Source of the DNA: Oscillospiraceae bacterium
Lineage (GTDB): Bacteria; Bacillota; Clostridia; Oscillospirales; Oscillospiraceae
Reading direction: 5' to 3'
NCBI GenBank assembly: GCA_017540645.1
Contig: JAFYAQ010000022.1
Location: forward strand, 211,754-275,753
DNA: 64,000 bases
Shown here: piece after piece, positions 42,568 through 51,388 of the stretch
How the letters are laid out: the number at the start of each line of letters is the position of its first letter
Numbering within the stretch: the stretch's first letter is position 1
Program-made: the position numbers and the translations under genes
The notes under the pieces: model-generated
Seen by the model: the letters and a program-made list of their open reading frames with translations, nothing else
What the model was told of the DNA's origin: nothing
Databases searched by the model: none

Positions 42568-43251
42568 ATGTACAATGTGATTTTTGATATGGACGGCGTG
42601 ATTTTCGACTCGGAGAGGACACAGTTGGTCTGTTGGCTTGAGACGGCGGAAAAATATGGACTCGATGAAAGGCTTGTCAGGGATACATACATCAAATGCA
42701 CCGGCACCAATGACCGACAAACGCGAGAGATCTACAAAGATGCCTTGCTTCCACTGCTGGGAGAGGAAATGCTCTGGCATATCTGGGACGAAAGCTTCGA
42801 TTTGTACCGGAAACGCTATCCGGACGGTCTTTTTCCCGTAAAGCCCGGTGTCTGGGAGATACTGGAATACCTGAAATCATGCGGCATCGGCGTCGGGATC
42901 GCCTCCTCCACAAAGCGGCAGATCATTGAGAAGAGAATCGACGCCGCCGGGCTGTCCGGCTTCTTTTTGGGCTGCATCGGAGGCGACGCTGTAAAAATCA
43001 GCAAGCCGGATCCCGAGATCTATCGCCTGGCCTGTGAAAGCTTTGGCTTTGTTCCCGGGGATACCTTTGCCATAGAGGATTCCTTTAACGGCATTCGGGC
43101 AGCATACGCTGCCGGGATGCGGCCCATCATGGTCCCGGATATGGTCCCTGCGGATGAAGAAATGCAGAGGCTTTCGGAGATCGTGTGCAGCGATCTTATA
43201 GAAGTCATGAATTACTTGAATCAACGATCAGGAAATGGAGAGTGCAGGTAA
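42568..43251 (+). CDS. HAD-family phosphatase (beta-phosphoglucomutase-like)
   Basis: The 227-residue enzyme has HAD motif I DMDGVIFDSE (Asp nucleophile and acid near residues 8 and 10), the small helical cap, motif II Ser/Thr in GIASSTKR, a Lys in SKPDPEIY and motif IV in FAIEDSFNGIRAA. Motif IV is the Mg-binding Asp. The subgroup includes beta-phosphoglucomutase and small sugar-phosphate phosphatases. Sequence cannot choose between them. An aaaaggag ribosome-binding site lies upstream. The alpha/beta hydrolase gene starts 1 base after its stop, so the two are likely an operon. Confidence 0.92.
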   Translation: MYNVIFDMDGVIFDSERTQLVCWLETAEKYGLDERLVRDTYIKCTGTNDRQTREIYKDALLPLLGEEMLWHIWDESFDLYRKRYPDGLFPVKPGVWEILEYLKSCGIGVGIASSTKRQIIEKRIDAAGLSGFFLGCIGGDAVKISKPDPEIYRLACESFGFVPGDTFAIEDSFNGIRAAYAAGMRPIMVPDMVPADEEMQRLSEIVCSDLIEVMNYLNQRSGNGECR

Positions 43252-43252
43252 A

Positions 43253-44068
43253 ATGCAGGAGCGAACATATGAGACCGATTGCGGCAGCATCCATTATTGG
43301 ATAAACAAGACCGCCGAGAAGAGCTCTCCTGCGCTGGTTTTTCTCCCGGGTCTTACGGCAGACCACAGGCTGTTTGAAAAGCAGATCGGATATTTTGAGG
43401 GCAGGTATCCCGTCTTCGTGTGGGATGCCCCGGGGCACGCCTCCTCCTGGCCCTTCACCTTCCAATTCAGCCTGATGGACAAGGCGAGGTGGCTGGATGA
43501 AATTCTGTCCCGGGAGAGCCTGGATCGCCCGGTCATCGTCGGTCAGTCCATGGGCGGCTATGTGGGACAGGCCTATGCGCAGCTTTTTCCGAAGAAGCTC
43601 CGAGGATTCGTGTCCATCGATTCCGCGCCGCTGAAGCGGGAATATGTCAGCCGTGCCGAGCTGTGGCTTCTGAAGCGTATGGAACCGGTGTATCGCCATT
43701 ACCCATGGAAGTCCCTGCTCAAATCCGGCACGAACGGCGTGGCTACCACGGAATACGGGCGCACTCTCATGCATCAGATCATGATGGTCTACGACGGTGA
43801 TCAGGCGCGCTACGCGGCGCTCTCCGGCCATGGCTTTCGGATTCTTGCCGAGGCCATGGAAGCGGATCTTCCTTACAAGATCCCCTGCCCTGCCCTGCTG
43901 ATCTGCGGAGAAAAGGACCGGGCCGGTTCCACGATCCGCTACAACAAAGCCTGGCATAAAAAGACCGGGCTTCCTCTCATCTGGATCAAGGATGCGGGCC
44001 ACAATGCAAATACGGATGATCCGGAGACCGTAAACCATTGGATCGAAGAACTGATCACGCGCTGCTGA
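43253..44068 (+). CDS. Alpha/beta-fold hydrolase
   Basis: The 271-residue protein (from the ATG 43253, next to the HAD gene stop) carries FLPGLTADHRLF with the oxyanion residues, the nucleophile elbow VGQSMGGYVG (GxSxG, Ser near residue 93), and the acid in ICGEKDR, with the His in DAGHNANTDDP. This is the pattern of cytosolic esterases, peroxidases or C-C hydrolases; the product cannot be named. An in-frame ATG at 43235 is an alternative start. It probably shares a message with the HAD gene, so a joint role in clearing a phosphorylated or esterified metabolite is possible. Confidence 0.85.
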   Translation: MQERTYETDCGSIHYWINKTAEKSSPALVFLPGLTADHRLFEKQIGYFEGRYPVFVWDAPGHASSWPFTFQFSLMDKARWLDEILSRESLDRPVIVGQSMGGYVGQAYAQLFPKKLRGFVSIDSAPLKREYVSRAELWLLKRMEPVYRHYPWKSLLKSGTNGVATTEYGRTLMHQIMMVYDGDQARYAALSGHGFRILAEAMEADLPYKIPCPALLICGEKDRAGSTIRYNKAWHKKTGLPLIWIKDAGHNANTDDPETVNHWIEELITRC

Positions 44069-44108
44069 CCGTTTTTCCGTATCGGTCATCGTATCCGATC
44101 GGTCTTTT
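44067..44108 (+). terminator. Possible terminator after the alpha/beta hydrolase
   Basis: A nested imperfect hairpin (outer arms 44067-44071 and 44100-44104, inner 44081-44085 and 44095-44099), followed by tttt. The large loop makes it uncertain. Confidence 0.4.
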
Positions 44109-44237
44109 CTCCGTGCGGCGCGCTCATAAAACAGCAAAAAAGAAAGTATGTCAAGGACAAAAGAGAGCAGTCTTTGACAGGCGTTTTTCTCGCCGATCGG
44201 GATACACTGATTACAGCATGGGAAGGAGGCGCGGGCC

Positions 44238-45146
44238 ATGGAGTGGCTGACCAGCATCCGCACGGCGATCAATTTTATTGAGACCCATCTGGAAGAACCC
44301 ATCTGTGCGCAGGATGTGGCTGACCGGGTGTATCTCTCGCCGTTTTTTCTGCAGAAGGGCTTTTCCCTGATGACAGGTTACGGGATCGGAGAATACATAC
44401 GTAACCGTCGTCTGTACCAGGCGGCAATGGAACTGCGCGGTGGGACGGAAAAAGTGATCGATATTGCCCTCCGGTACGGGTATGAGACGCCGGAGAGCTT
44501 TACAAAAGCTTTTACCCGATTCCATGGTGCGACACCTTCTCAAGTCCGCGGCGGAGCCGCTGTGAACGTCTTTCTTCCCCTGACGATCCAGATATCCATA
44601 CAGGGAGGTAATCAGATGGACTACAAAATCACGCCTATGTTCCCCTTCAAAGTCATCGGCTTTCAAAAGGTATTCGACTCCGAAACCGCCTATGAGCAGA
44701 TCCCCCGATATTGGGATGAAATCTGCGAAAAATACGCCAGCCGTGTTTACGCGGGTGGAGAACCGGAAAGCCCCTATGAAAAGGCGCTGGTGGACAACTG
44801 CATCGGCGAATACGGAGTATGTATCGACGATATCGGCAGCGGGAGGTTTCGTTACCTAATCGCCGGAAAATATGCGGGCGGAGAGGTGCCGGAGGGCATG
44901 GTCGTCTATGAGTTTCCCCGGGGTGACTGGGCGGTGTTCAACTGCATCGGCCCGATACCGGAGTCGCTGCAGAATCTGAACACCCAGATTTTCCGGAATT
45001 GGCTGCCCGGCAATCCGGAATACGAACTGTGCGGCAATGCCACGGTGGAGTGGTATGACTGCGTGAACGGGGAAAAGCATGACCCGGATTATCACAGCGC
45101 GATTTGGATCCCGGTAAAGAGAAAGGACGAAGGGAAGAAAGCCTAA
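44238..45146 (+). CDS. AraC-family regulator with GyrI-like effector-binding domain
   Basis: The 302-residue protein has an N-terminal AraC DNA-binding domain (about 1-105). It holds two helix-turn-helix motifs, including AQDVADRVYLSPFFLQKGF and ALRYGYETPESFTKAFTRFHG. A GyrI-like domain follows (about 125-298, beginning MDYKITPMFPFKVIGFQKVF), a fold used by SOUL/Rob-type regulators to bind small hydrophobic ligands or antibiotics. A ggaaggagg ribosome-binding site lies upstream. Such fused regulators often control efflux or detoxification genes. Here no target is next to it on the same strand, and the closest gene is a convergent acetyltransferase. Confidence 0.9.
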   Translation: MEWLTSIRTAINFIETHLEEPICAQDVADRVYLSPFFLQKGFSLMTGYGIGEYIRNRRLYQAAMELRGGTEKVIDIALRYGYETPESFTKAFTRFHGATPSQVRGGAAVNVFLPLTIQISIQGGNQMDYKITPMFPFKVIGFQKVFDSETAYEQIPRYWDEICEKYASRVYAGGEPESPYEKALVDNCIGEYGVCIDDIGSGRFRYLIAGKYAGGEVPEGMVVYEFPRGDWAVFNCIGPIPESLQNLNTQIFRNWLPGNPEYELCGNATVEWYDCVNGEKHDPDYHSAIWIPVKRKDEGKKA

Positions 45147-45198
45147 TCGCAAACGCCGGACGTTTCCGCGGATGTGAGAAACAACCGCAAACAGAAAG

Positions 45199-45247
45199 AG
45201 CGGCATATCAACGTAAATCCAACGAGTTGATATGCCGCTTTATTTTT
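45199..45247. terminator. Bidirectional terminator between AraC/GyrI gene and GNAT gene
   Basis: A perfect 14-bp stem (45199-45212 with 45226-45239), 13-base loop and a following run of Ts. It lies between the convergent genes. Confidence 0.85.
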
Positions 45248-45700
45248 TTATCTGTGAATATAGAGCCTGGTCTTCTCCGGTTCCCCGTCGCCCTGGGCCA
45301 TGCAATAAAACTCCCAGCCATATTTCTCATAAAACCCGGTATGATCGGTGACCAGGTAGAGCGGAGATATGCCCTTGGCCCTCATGTCCTCCACCGTCAG
45401 ATCCAGCAGCCGCCCGGCGATCTTCTGATTACGAAAACCCTCTTCCGTGTACACGGCGCAGACATTGGGCGACAGGTCCTTGCGATCATGAAAATCATTT
45501 TCGATTACACCCATCCCGCCGACGATCCTTCCCCGATACAGACAGAGATACCAGCCGTATTCCGTCTCCTGTTTCAGATACGCGTCCATGCACGCCAGAT
45601 AGGCTTCTTTCGGGACATACCATTTGCTGTGAAACCATTCTGCGGCCGCATCCATCAACTCCGGTCTTTCTCGCAGGGTGATAAATTGATACTCATCCAT
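45248..45700 (-). CDS. GNAT-family N-acetyltransferase
   Basis: The 150-residue protein contains the acetyl-CoA-binding region: CAVYTEEGFRNQKIAGRLLD (the R/Q-x-x-G/A loop), with the FYEKYGWEFY stretch near the end. It starts MDEYQFITLRERPEL with aggacggaag upstream. Substrate is unknown; this type sometimes acts on small molecules or antibiotics. Its leader is unusual: a promoter 173 bases upstream overlaps the end of the antiporter gene, and two interleaved 8-bp inverted repeats lie between. It could be controlled at the RNA level. Confidence 0.88.
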   Translation of the reverse strand: MDEYQFITLRERPELMDAAAEWFHSKWYVPKEAYLACMDAYLKQETEYGWYLCLYRGRIVGGMGVIENDFHDRKDLSPNVCAVYTEEGFRNQKIAGRLLDLTVEDMRAKGISPLYLVTDHTGFYEKYGWEFYCMAQGDGEPEKTRLYIHR

Positions 45701-45779
45701 ATTCTTCCGTCCTGCCTTTTCGGTATGCCGATATTTCCGGCTTCGATCTGTTTATCTTACTGCCCTGCCAAAGAACGAG

Positions 45780-45855
45780 CCCTCTGCAGAAAGACAGTCT
45801 TTGCAGTTGTTTCCGGAGGGACATCTGTCGCAGAGGGTTTTCAGTAAATGTCCCT
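45780..45855 (-). promoter_or_regulatory. Possible structured leader RNA (interleaved inverted repeats) upstream of the GNAT gene
   Basis: Two perfect 8-bp inverted repeats interlock: 45780-45787 with 45830-45837, and 45817-45824 with 45848-45855. As arms A-B-A'-B' they make either a pseudoknot or two mutually exclusive hairpins. They lie in the untranslated leader between the promoter at 45880-45907 and the ATG at 45700. No known riboswitch class was matched. A plain terminator for the antiporter gene is another reading. Confidence 0.4.
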
Positions 45856-45879
45856 GTGATATTTTTTGGATCAATTTAT

Positions 45880-45907
45880 ATTATAAAAAAGCTATGCCGA
45901 CGGTCAA
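45880..45907 (-). promoter_or_regulatory. Predicted SigA promoter of the GNAT gene
   Basis: On the minus strand, TTGACC (45907-45902), 16-bp spacer, TATAAT (45885-45880). Its -35 overlaps the antiporter stop codon. Confidence 0.6.
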
Positions 45908-47256
45908 CAAGAAACCTTTTTTCCCTGTTTTTTCCTTTTTGCATTTTGCAGCCGCTGAGCAAGTTCCTTCGGGTTTGCAGCCGCAAGAGCGCGGGCCCGC
46001 CTCTCGACTACTTCGGGAGGCTTTTCCGTGATCTCGCCGGCGGCCTTCAGCGCCTGCTTTGTCATCAGCGGACCGACAAGCTCGTAGATCAGTACAGAAA
46101 AGAGAATGATGTTGCGCACCAAAGGCCCGTCCTGGGGCCCAAGCTGCTGGGCGGAAACGCACATGCCCAGCGCCACCCCTGCCTGCGGCAGCAAGGTGAT
46201 GCCGAGATATTTCACCACCTTCGGGCTGCATCCCACGCCGCGAGCGGAGGTACGGGCACCGATATACTTTCCGAAAGATCTGGCCAGGATATAAATAACG
46301 CCGATCAGGACAAGCATGGGCTGGGAGAAGACATCCAGCTGGAGCTCCGCGCCGCTGATAACGAAAAATACCGCCAGCAGCGGCTGGGACCACCGATCCG
46401 CACGGCCCATCAGATCCTCAGAGAGCTGTGAGAAGTTGCAAAAAACGGTGCTGAGCATCATGCAAACCAGCAGGGATGAAAACCCGACATGGATGCCTCC
46501 CACCTCAAATCGGAGGGACGACAGTCCGACGGTCAGAAAAACGAAGGCGATGGTCATGGAGTTGCGGTTAGTGTTTGAGTGGAACATGGTCTCAAGCTTG
46601 GTGAGGACCATACCTGCCACCGCTCCAAGCAGCAAGGAACAAAAGATCTCGACCAATGGCTCCACCATGACCGAAACAAGGCTGACCGTCCCGGAGATCA
46701 GAGCCCTTGCAATGCCGAAGGACAAAGCAAAAACGATCAGTCCCACCGCGTCGTCCAGTGCTACGATGGGCAGCAGCAGACTTGTCAGTTCTCCGCGGGC
46801 TTTGTACTGGCGCACCACCATCAGTGTCGCCGCCGGAGCAGTGGCCGAGGCGATGGCTCCCAGCGTGATGGCGGCGGGGGCCGATAGCAGTGCAGGGAAA
46901 AGGGCATGGAATCCCAGGAGAAACGCGTCCACAAAAACAGTGGCGGCCATGGCCTGGATCACACCGATCACCAGAGCCTTACGACCGGTATGGCGAAGCT
47001 GTTCCAGCCGAAATTCATTGCCGATGGAAAAGGCGATGAAGCCCATGGCAACGTCGGAAATAACCCCAAGCTGAGCGACCTGATCATACGAGGAAAAGCC
47101 CAGTCCTGCGAAGCCGAATCTTCCCAGGACAAATGGCCCGATAAAAACGCCCGCGACCAAAAAGGCCGTCACATCCGGCAAATGGCCTTTGTTGAAAAGG
47201 CGGGTCATCATCAGTCCGGCAAGAAGGGCGAAAGCGATATTGATCAATGCATACAT
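45904..47256 (-). CDS. Cation:proton antiporter (CPA2 family)
   Basis: The 450-residue integral membrane protein with about 12-13 helices starts at the ATG 47256 (MYALINIAFALLAGLMM), with aaaggga upstream. Features of the CPA2/NhaP-KefB-like exchangers include GVFIGPFVLGRFGFAGLGF, a central SAPAAITLGAIASATAPAAT, and LPIVALDDAVGLIVFALSFG with the Asp pair that carries ions. A short basic tail ends the protein (LQNAKRKKQGKKVSC), with no TrkA-N domain. It probably exchanges Na+ or K+ for H+ for pH or salt balance. It has no partner gene beside it. Confidence 0.9.
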   Translation of the reverse strand: MYALINIAFALLAGLMMTRLFNKGHLPDVTAFLVAGVFIGPFVLGRFGFAGLGFSSYDQVAQLGVISDVAMGFIAFSIGNEFRLEQLRHTGRKALVIGVIQAMAATVFVDAFLLGFHALFPALLSAPAAITLGAIASATAPAATLMVVRQYKARGELTSLLLPIVALDDAVGLIVFALSFGIARALISGTVSLVSVMVEPLVEIFCSLLLGAVAGMVLTKLETMFHSNTNRNSMTIAFVFLTVGLSSLRFEVGGIHVGFSSLLVCMMLSTVFCNFSQLSEDLMGRADRWSQPLLAVFFVISGAELQLDVFSQPMLVLIGVIYILARSFGKYIGARTSARGVGCSPKVVKYLGITLLPQAGVALGMCVSAQQLGPQDGPLVRNIILFSVLIYELVGPLMTKQALKAAGEITEKPPEVVERRARALAAANPKELAQRLQNAKRKKQGKKVSC

Positions 47257-47414
47257 ATAATAATCCCTTTCCGGGAAATACCACATTTCGGTACACCCGA
47301 AGTGTGTATTTTAGTCGCTTGCCTTATAAAAAACAATGGTAAAACCACATAAATTTCCCGGGTAAATACATCGCGGAACGGTCGCTTTTTCAAGCTGAAG
47401 ACAACTCCGGTCGA

Positions 47415-47462
47415 AAAAGACCCCCTCTCCTGCGGAACGATCTGTCCGTAGGAGAGGGGGTC
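47415..47462 (-). terminator. Terminator of the minus-strand glycosylation operon
   Basis: An 18-bp stem with one G-U pair (47419-47436 with 47445-47462) is followed on the minus strand by tctttttc. It lies 36 bases after the O-mannosyltransferase stop. Confidence 0.88.
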
Positions 47463-47497
47463 TTCCTTCTGCGCGAGCCTGCTTCCTCTGCGGTCCT

Positions 47498-49252
47498 TTA
47501 TACAGCCCCGAAAAACAAGATGCCGGTTGGCAGGGCATATTCCAGAAACTGCGCGTAGATTCTGGGCATGGGCAGTCCGGAAGCCGCCGGGAGAAGCAGC
47601 AGGAAATAAACGCCGGCCAAAGCCAGCCAGAGCCACTTTCCGCCGCGGGGCAGTTCTCCCCTGTCCTCCAGATGCTGCACCAGCAGAACGCCGGAGAGGA
47701 TCATGAAGGGCAGCGTGGGAAAAAAGTGGTACTGGAAGGTGCAGCGGGGAACCAGCATCCACGGCAGCAGGTTGGCTGCGATCCCCACCATAAGGAACAC
47801 AGCGGCGCTTTTACGTTCCCGGGAGTCTGTGCGAAGTCTGCCGAACAGCGCCTCCGAGATCAGGCACAGCATGGCAACCGCACTGATCCACCAGACAGCC
47901 GGGCTGCCGGTGCTGGAGATATTGGAGACCTTTCCGTGCTCTCCGGAAGTAAAATAGAACCATACGCTCCGGGCGGTGAAGGGCCATTCATACCAGGCGG
48001 ACTGGCACAGATGGGTAGCCGTCAGGTTGCTGTGATATCCGTACATAGACTCCTGCTGCTGCAGCACGGTTTTCACAGCGTCTCCGAAGCCATATGTCGG
48101 ACGGATGGATTGCTCATAACGGAAAAACGGAGTATAGGATGCAAAATAGATGCATGCCGGCAGTACGACAAAGAGTCCGACGCAGAAAAGGCAGAGCCTT
48201 ATGGCACGACGCCAGAAGAGTCGGCTCTCCCCCTTTTCCCGGGCTTCCAGCCCCGCCATGGTCAGATGGGCAAAATACAGCAGCGCCAATCCCACGCCGG
48301 CATACAGGCCCGTCCACTTGGAGGCCACTCCCAAGCCGAAGGCGATCCCGCAAGCTCCCAGCGGCGGCAGCAGCTTCCGCCAGGTCTCATGGAGCAGGTC
48401 CTCCTGCAGAAAAACCGCCATGAAATAAAACATCCACAGGATGAAAAATACGATGAAAACATCCACGGTGGCAATGCGTGTCTGGGTAAAGTGCATGGTG
48501 TCCAGTGCCAGAAGTGCCTGGGCCAAAAATGCCAGATCCCGGCGGCGGAAAAGCCTTTTCCCCAGAAGGAACATCACAGGCAGCATGGCAGCGCCGAAAA
48601 GGGCCGGGACCACACGCCAGCCAAAGGGGGTCATGCCGAAAACAAGGATGCCCAGGGCGATCAGGAGCTTGCCCAGAGGTGGATGAGTCCACTCGTATGC
48701 GTTCATGTTGTGGATGAACTCATAGGCCGTGCGGGCATGATAGATCTCGTCAAAGTACATACCGTTCAGATAGCCCGGTGTTTGGGGAACCGTGGTCTGC
48801 TCGTCGGTCAGAGCCTGGTTTTGGGCGTCGGCGGACGCCGGGAGAAGCGCTCCGCGGTCATCGTACACGGCGATCTCATTCAAGGCCACCGTGCCGGTCA
48901 TGGCGTCCAGACGGAGATACCGGGTGTGAAAACTTACATCCTTTTTCTTCCAGGCAAACATCTCGCCGTATTCCTGCTTATATTCAAAGGAACCGCCGTC
49001 GTCGCCGCTGATACGCAGTTGGCCGGTGGCGATATTGCCGTTAAACGCGATGGCCCCGACATCTCGTTCCTCCCCCAGATCAATGACGGCGGGGCGCTCC
49101 GGGTCGCTTCCCCAAACACTCTGCGGAAAGCGGATCGTGCCGAGATTCAGGAGCGTTACCACGGTGTACAGTGCCGTGAGCAGCCACAGGATCACCCGGT
49201 CGCCGTGATCCAGCCGGGGGCTGCGGTCCGGAGAGACAAACAGCTTATGCAT
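47498..49252 (-). CDS. Dolichyl-phosphate-mannose-type protein O-mannosyltransferase (GT39)
   Basis: This 584-residue GT-C enzyme moves a sugar, usually mannose, from a lipid carrier to exported proteins. The start is set to the ATG 49252 (MHKLFVSPDRS), preceded by gagaggagga. It has about 10 helices. The GT39 marks are FDE at residues 167-169 (catalytic acidic pair in the first outer loop) and THPPLGK at 189-195. DTMHFTQTRIATVDVFIVFF lies further on. An inserted region at about 45-135 between helix 1 and FDE resembles a discoidin/F5-8C-like beta domain (VIDLGEERDVGAIAFNGN, RYLRLDAMTG). It overlaps the upstream gene by 8 bases, so the two form an operon. Confidence 0.9.
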   Translation of the reverse strand: MHKLFVSPDRSPRLDHGDRVILWLLTALYTVVTLLNLGTIRFPQSVWGSDPERPAVIDLGEERDVGAIAFNGNIATGQLRISGDDGGSFEYKQEYGEMFAWKKKDVSFHTRYLRLDAMTGTVALNEIAVYDDRGALLPASADAQNQALTDEQTTVPQTPGYLNGMYFDEIYHARTAYEFIHNMNAYEWTHPPLGKLLIALGILVFGMTPFGWRVVPALFGAAMLPVMFLLGKRLFRRRDLAFLAQALLALDTMHFTQTRIATVDVFIVFFILWMFYFMAVFLQEDLLHETWRKLLPPLGACGIAFGLGVASKWTGLYAGVGLALLYFAHLTMAGLEAREKGESRLFWRRAIRLCLFCVGLFVVLPACIYFASYTPFFRYEQSIRPTYGFGDAVKTVLQQQESMYGYHSNLTATHLCQSAWYEWPFTARSVWFYFTSGEHGKVSNISSTGSPAVWWISAVAMLCLISEALFGRLRTDSRERKSAAVFLMVGIAANLLPWMLVPRCTFQYHFFPTLPFMILSGVLLVQHLEDRGELPRGGKWLWLALAGVYFLLLLPAASGLPMPRIYAQFLEYALPTGILFFGAV

Positions 49253-51257
49253 CGGTGTCCTCCTCTCGGTCCGAGGGGAAACAGCATCGGATAAACACAT
49301 GCACAAAAAGAAAGAAGGAAACTGTCTCCGCAAGGGAGCAGGTTCGCACTACCGCGTTATGCTCCCTGGTGGAGCGTACGGCCGCAGAGGCGAGCTGGGA
49401 GATTACATACATGGCGGTGACCTCATTCAGGAACAGCACCACCGACAGCAGCAGCGAGCAGAAAAGCAGTTTGTCCTCCCTTGTTTCCACGAAGGCAAAG
49501 AGCAGCAGGAAAACTACCGGGAAGACATATCGCTCGTGCATGTAATGGCCGAAAGTAAAAATACCGTACATACACAGCGCTGCGGCCAGAAACAGCACGC
49601 CGGGGTGATCCGCTTCCCACTCCCCTATCCGGGAGCGCCGGGCGCTTTGGATCTGATAGGCCAGGGCCGCGGCTACCGAGAGGACGATCCCGACGGTCCC
49701 CAGCGCCTTGTAGCTGATCAGGCCCAGAAGCTTTCGTCCGGCGGGGGCCCAGTTCCCGCCGATCAGGGCCAGGAAGTTATAGGCCTCCACGCTGGCATAG
49801 TCATACCCCCCTGCGGCGTTCAAAAAGCGTTCCACGAACCAGAAAAGGCTCTGACTGCCCCGAAACGGCAGGGAGATCAGGATCATAACCGCCACGGCGG
49901 AGACCACACCAAGCGCTGTTTCCGCCGCGTCCCTCCGGGAGCGGATATGCAGCAGATAGGCCATCGCCAGCACCGGCCCATAGATCAGAGCCTGCCACTT
50001 GATCATGATGGCCAGGCCGTAAAGGGCTCCGGCGCTGATCCTTCTGTCCCGAAGCAGCTCCCGGAAGCTCAGGATCAGCAGCAATGTGAGGATCGAGTCG
50101 ATCTGTCCCCAGGCCCCGGAGAGGACCACCGCCGCGGGATTGAATACAACAAGCAGTCCCAGCAGCAGACACCAGCTCTGGGAAAAGCCCCGTTCCTCCC
50201 CGTCCTTCATCAGCACCAGCGCTATGGCGATATCCGACAGCGCCGCCGGCAGCATATAAGCAAAGGTAGCGGCAGCTGTGTCCCCGGCCACACCGAAGGC
50301 AGACAGCAGTCGGGAGATACATCCCAGCACCAGCATATAAGCGGGAGGATAATCGTACCATTCATGACCGGGTGCGGTGTAAAAATCCCGGGGACCGTTG
50401 GCGGCGATATAATTCCCCCAACCCATCCAGCAGCTCATATCCGTGTCGTGGCCGCCGGTGGCGGAGGATAAAAGGGAGCGCAGAACCAGTCCGCCCAGAA
50501 CGGCCAGGACAAAAAGCTGCCGCCGTTTCTTTCTTGTCAGATCCCGGGCAGTCAGATCACGGCGCAGCCGGTACACACCAAACAGGAATACCACGCCCAG
50601 CACCACGCTCAGCACCACGAAAAGGTGAAGGTAGCTCTTCAGCTGGATCTTGCGGGCCTCCGTCAAATCCTTTTCCCGGGTGGATATATTGTCGGAGGTA
50701 CCTCCGGTCACCAGGGACTGGACCGTGGCCGACCCGTCCCAGCCCATGGAGAGGCTGACGCTGCGAAAGCGGGCCGTTCCGCAGCTCATCTCGCTGTATC
50801 CGCCGAGACGCAGCGCCACGATGACCTCCTTCTGACCATCCAGCGTGCGAAAGGCCAGGGACACTTTTTGCCAGTCGGAGCTGCCCACCAGGCCGCTGCT
50901 GTAGATATATACCCCGTCAATGGAGTAATTATCGATGGAAAGGCTGGCGCCCCGTCCGCCGGAGATCCCTTCGGCGGCGATCTCCGCGGTGAGAGTATAG
51001 ACGGCATTTTCCTCCACCCGCACGCGCTGGGTCAGCCGGATATCATTGTAATCCGAGGCGCTCAAGGTAAGCGTTCCCCCGGACACAGAGGCGGATGCGG
51101 TCGAAGCATCATAAGCGTTCAGCGCCCAGCCGTCCGGGACGCCGGTCCCTTCCAGTGCGGCGTTGATCAGCTCTCCATCGGCGGCCAAAGCCGGCATGGC
51201 GAGTGTCAGGGCCAACAAAGCCGCAAGTAAAAATGAGATCAATCGTTGTCTTCTCAT
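49245..51257 (-). CDS. Large membrane GT-C-type glycosyltransferase-like protein with N-terminal carbohydrate-binding-like domain
   Basis: The 670-residue protein begins with a signal peptide (about 1-25, ending ALAADG). A beta-rich outer domain at about 30-180 resembles CBM-like folds (ALEGTGVPDGW, VRVEENAVYTLTAEIAAEG). About 10 helices start near residue 210. The first outer loop has DTDMSCWMGWGNYIAANGP and YDYPPAYMLVLG, an Asp- and YPP-containing pattern seen in GT-C enzymes such as GT87 and GT39 relatives. It likely uses a lipid-linked sugar outside the membrane, but donor and acceptor are not known. The next gene in the operon is the O-mannosyltransferase. Its promoter shares a -35 with the divergent gene. 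Confidence 0.78.
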   Translation of the reverse strand: MRRQRLISFLLAALLALTLAMPALAADGELINAALEGTGVPDGWALNAYDASTASASVSGGTLTLSASDYNDIRLTQRVRVEENAVYTLTAEIAAEGISGGRGASLSIDNYSIDGVYIYSSGLVGSSDWQKVSLAFRTLDGQKEVIVALRLGGYSEMSCGTARFRSVSLSMGWDGSATVQSLVTGGTSDNISTREKDLTEARKIQLKSYLHLFVVLSVVLGVVFLFGVYRLRRDLTARDLTRKKRRQLFVLAVLGGLVLRSLLSSATGGHDTDMSCWMGWGNYIAANGPRDFYTAPGHEWYDYPPAYMLVLGCISRLLSAFGVAGDTAAATFAYMLPAALSDIAIALVLMKDGEERGFSQSWCLLLGLLVVFNPAAVVLSGAWGQIDSILTLLLILSFRELLRDRRISAGALYGLAIMIKWQALIYGPVLAMAYLLHIRSRRDAAETALGVVSAVAVMILISLPFRGSQSLFWFVERFLNAAGGYDYASVEAYNFLALIGGNWAPAGRKLLGLISYKALGTVGIVLSVAAALAYQIQSARRSRIGEWEADHPGVLFLAAALCMYGIFTFGHYMHERYVFPVVFLLLFAFVETREDKLLFCSLLLSVVLFLNEVTAMYVISQLASAAVRSTREHNAVVRTCSLAETVSFFLFVHVFIRCCFPSDREEDTDA

Positions 51258-51299
51258 TCCGGTCTCCCGTTTTCTTCAACAGTTCATGATTGTCTGCGT

Positions 51300-51328
51300 A
51301 TTTTATCACAGTCCGGGTAATATTGCAA
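51300..51328 (-). promoter_or_regulatory. Predicted promoter of the minus-strand GT-C operon, sharing a -35 hexamer
   Basis: On the minus strand, TTGCAA (51328-51323, a palindrome), 17-bp spacer and TAAAAT (51305-51300). The same hexamer serves the promoter on the other strand. Confidence 0.55.
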
Positions 51329-51350
51329 TTCTTCCCTTTTGGTTTATAAT
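51323..51350 (+). promoter_or_regulatory. Predicted promoter of the plus-strand membrane protein gene, sharing a -35 hexamer
   Basis: TTGCAA (51323-51328), 16-bp spacer and TATAAT (51345-51350), 38 bases before the ATG at 51389. Confidence 0.62.
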
Positions 51351-51388
51351 AGAGATATATACTACGAAAGCAAAGGATGGTCGCATAG

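Noticed and set aside
44126..44154. TTGACA-17 bp-TTTTAT on the minus strand between the hydrolase and AraC genes
   Set aside because: The hexamers are good, but no minus-strand gene follows, only antisense of the alpha/beta hydrolase. It could make antisense RNA, but nothing else supports it.
44174..44208. TTGACA ... TACACT upstream of the AraC/GyrI gene as a promoter
   Set aside because: The spacing is 23 bp, too long for a normal SigA promoter, and no better -10 was found.
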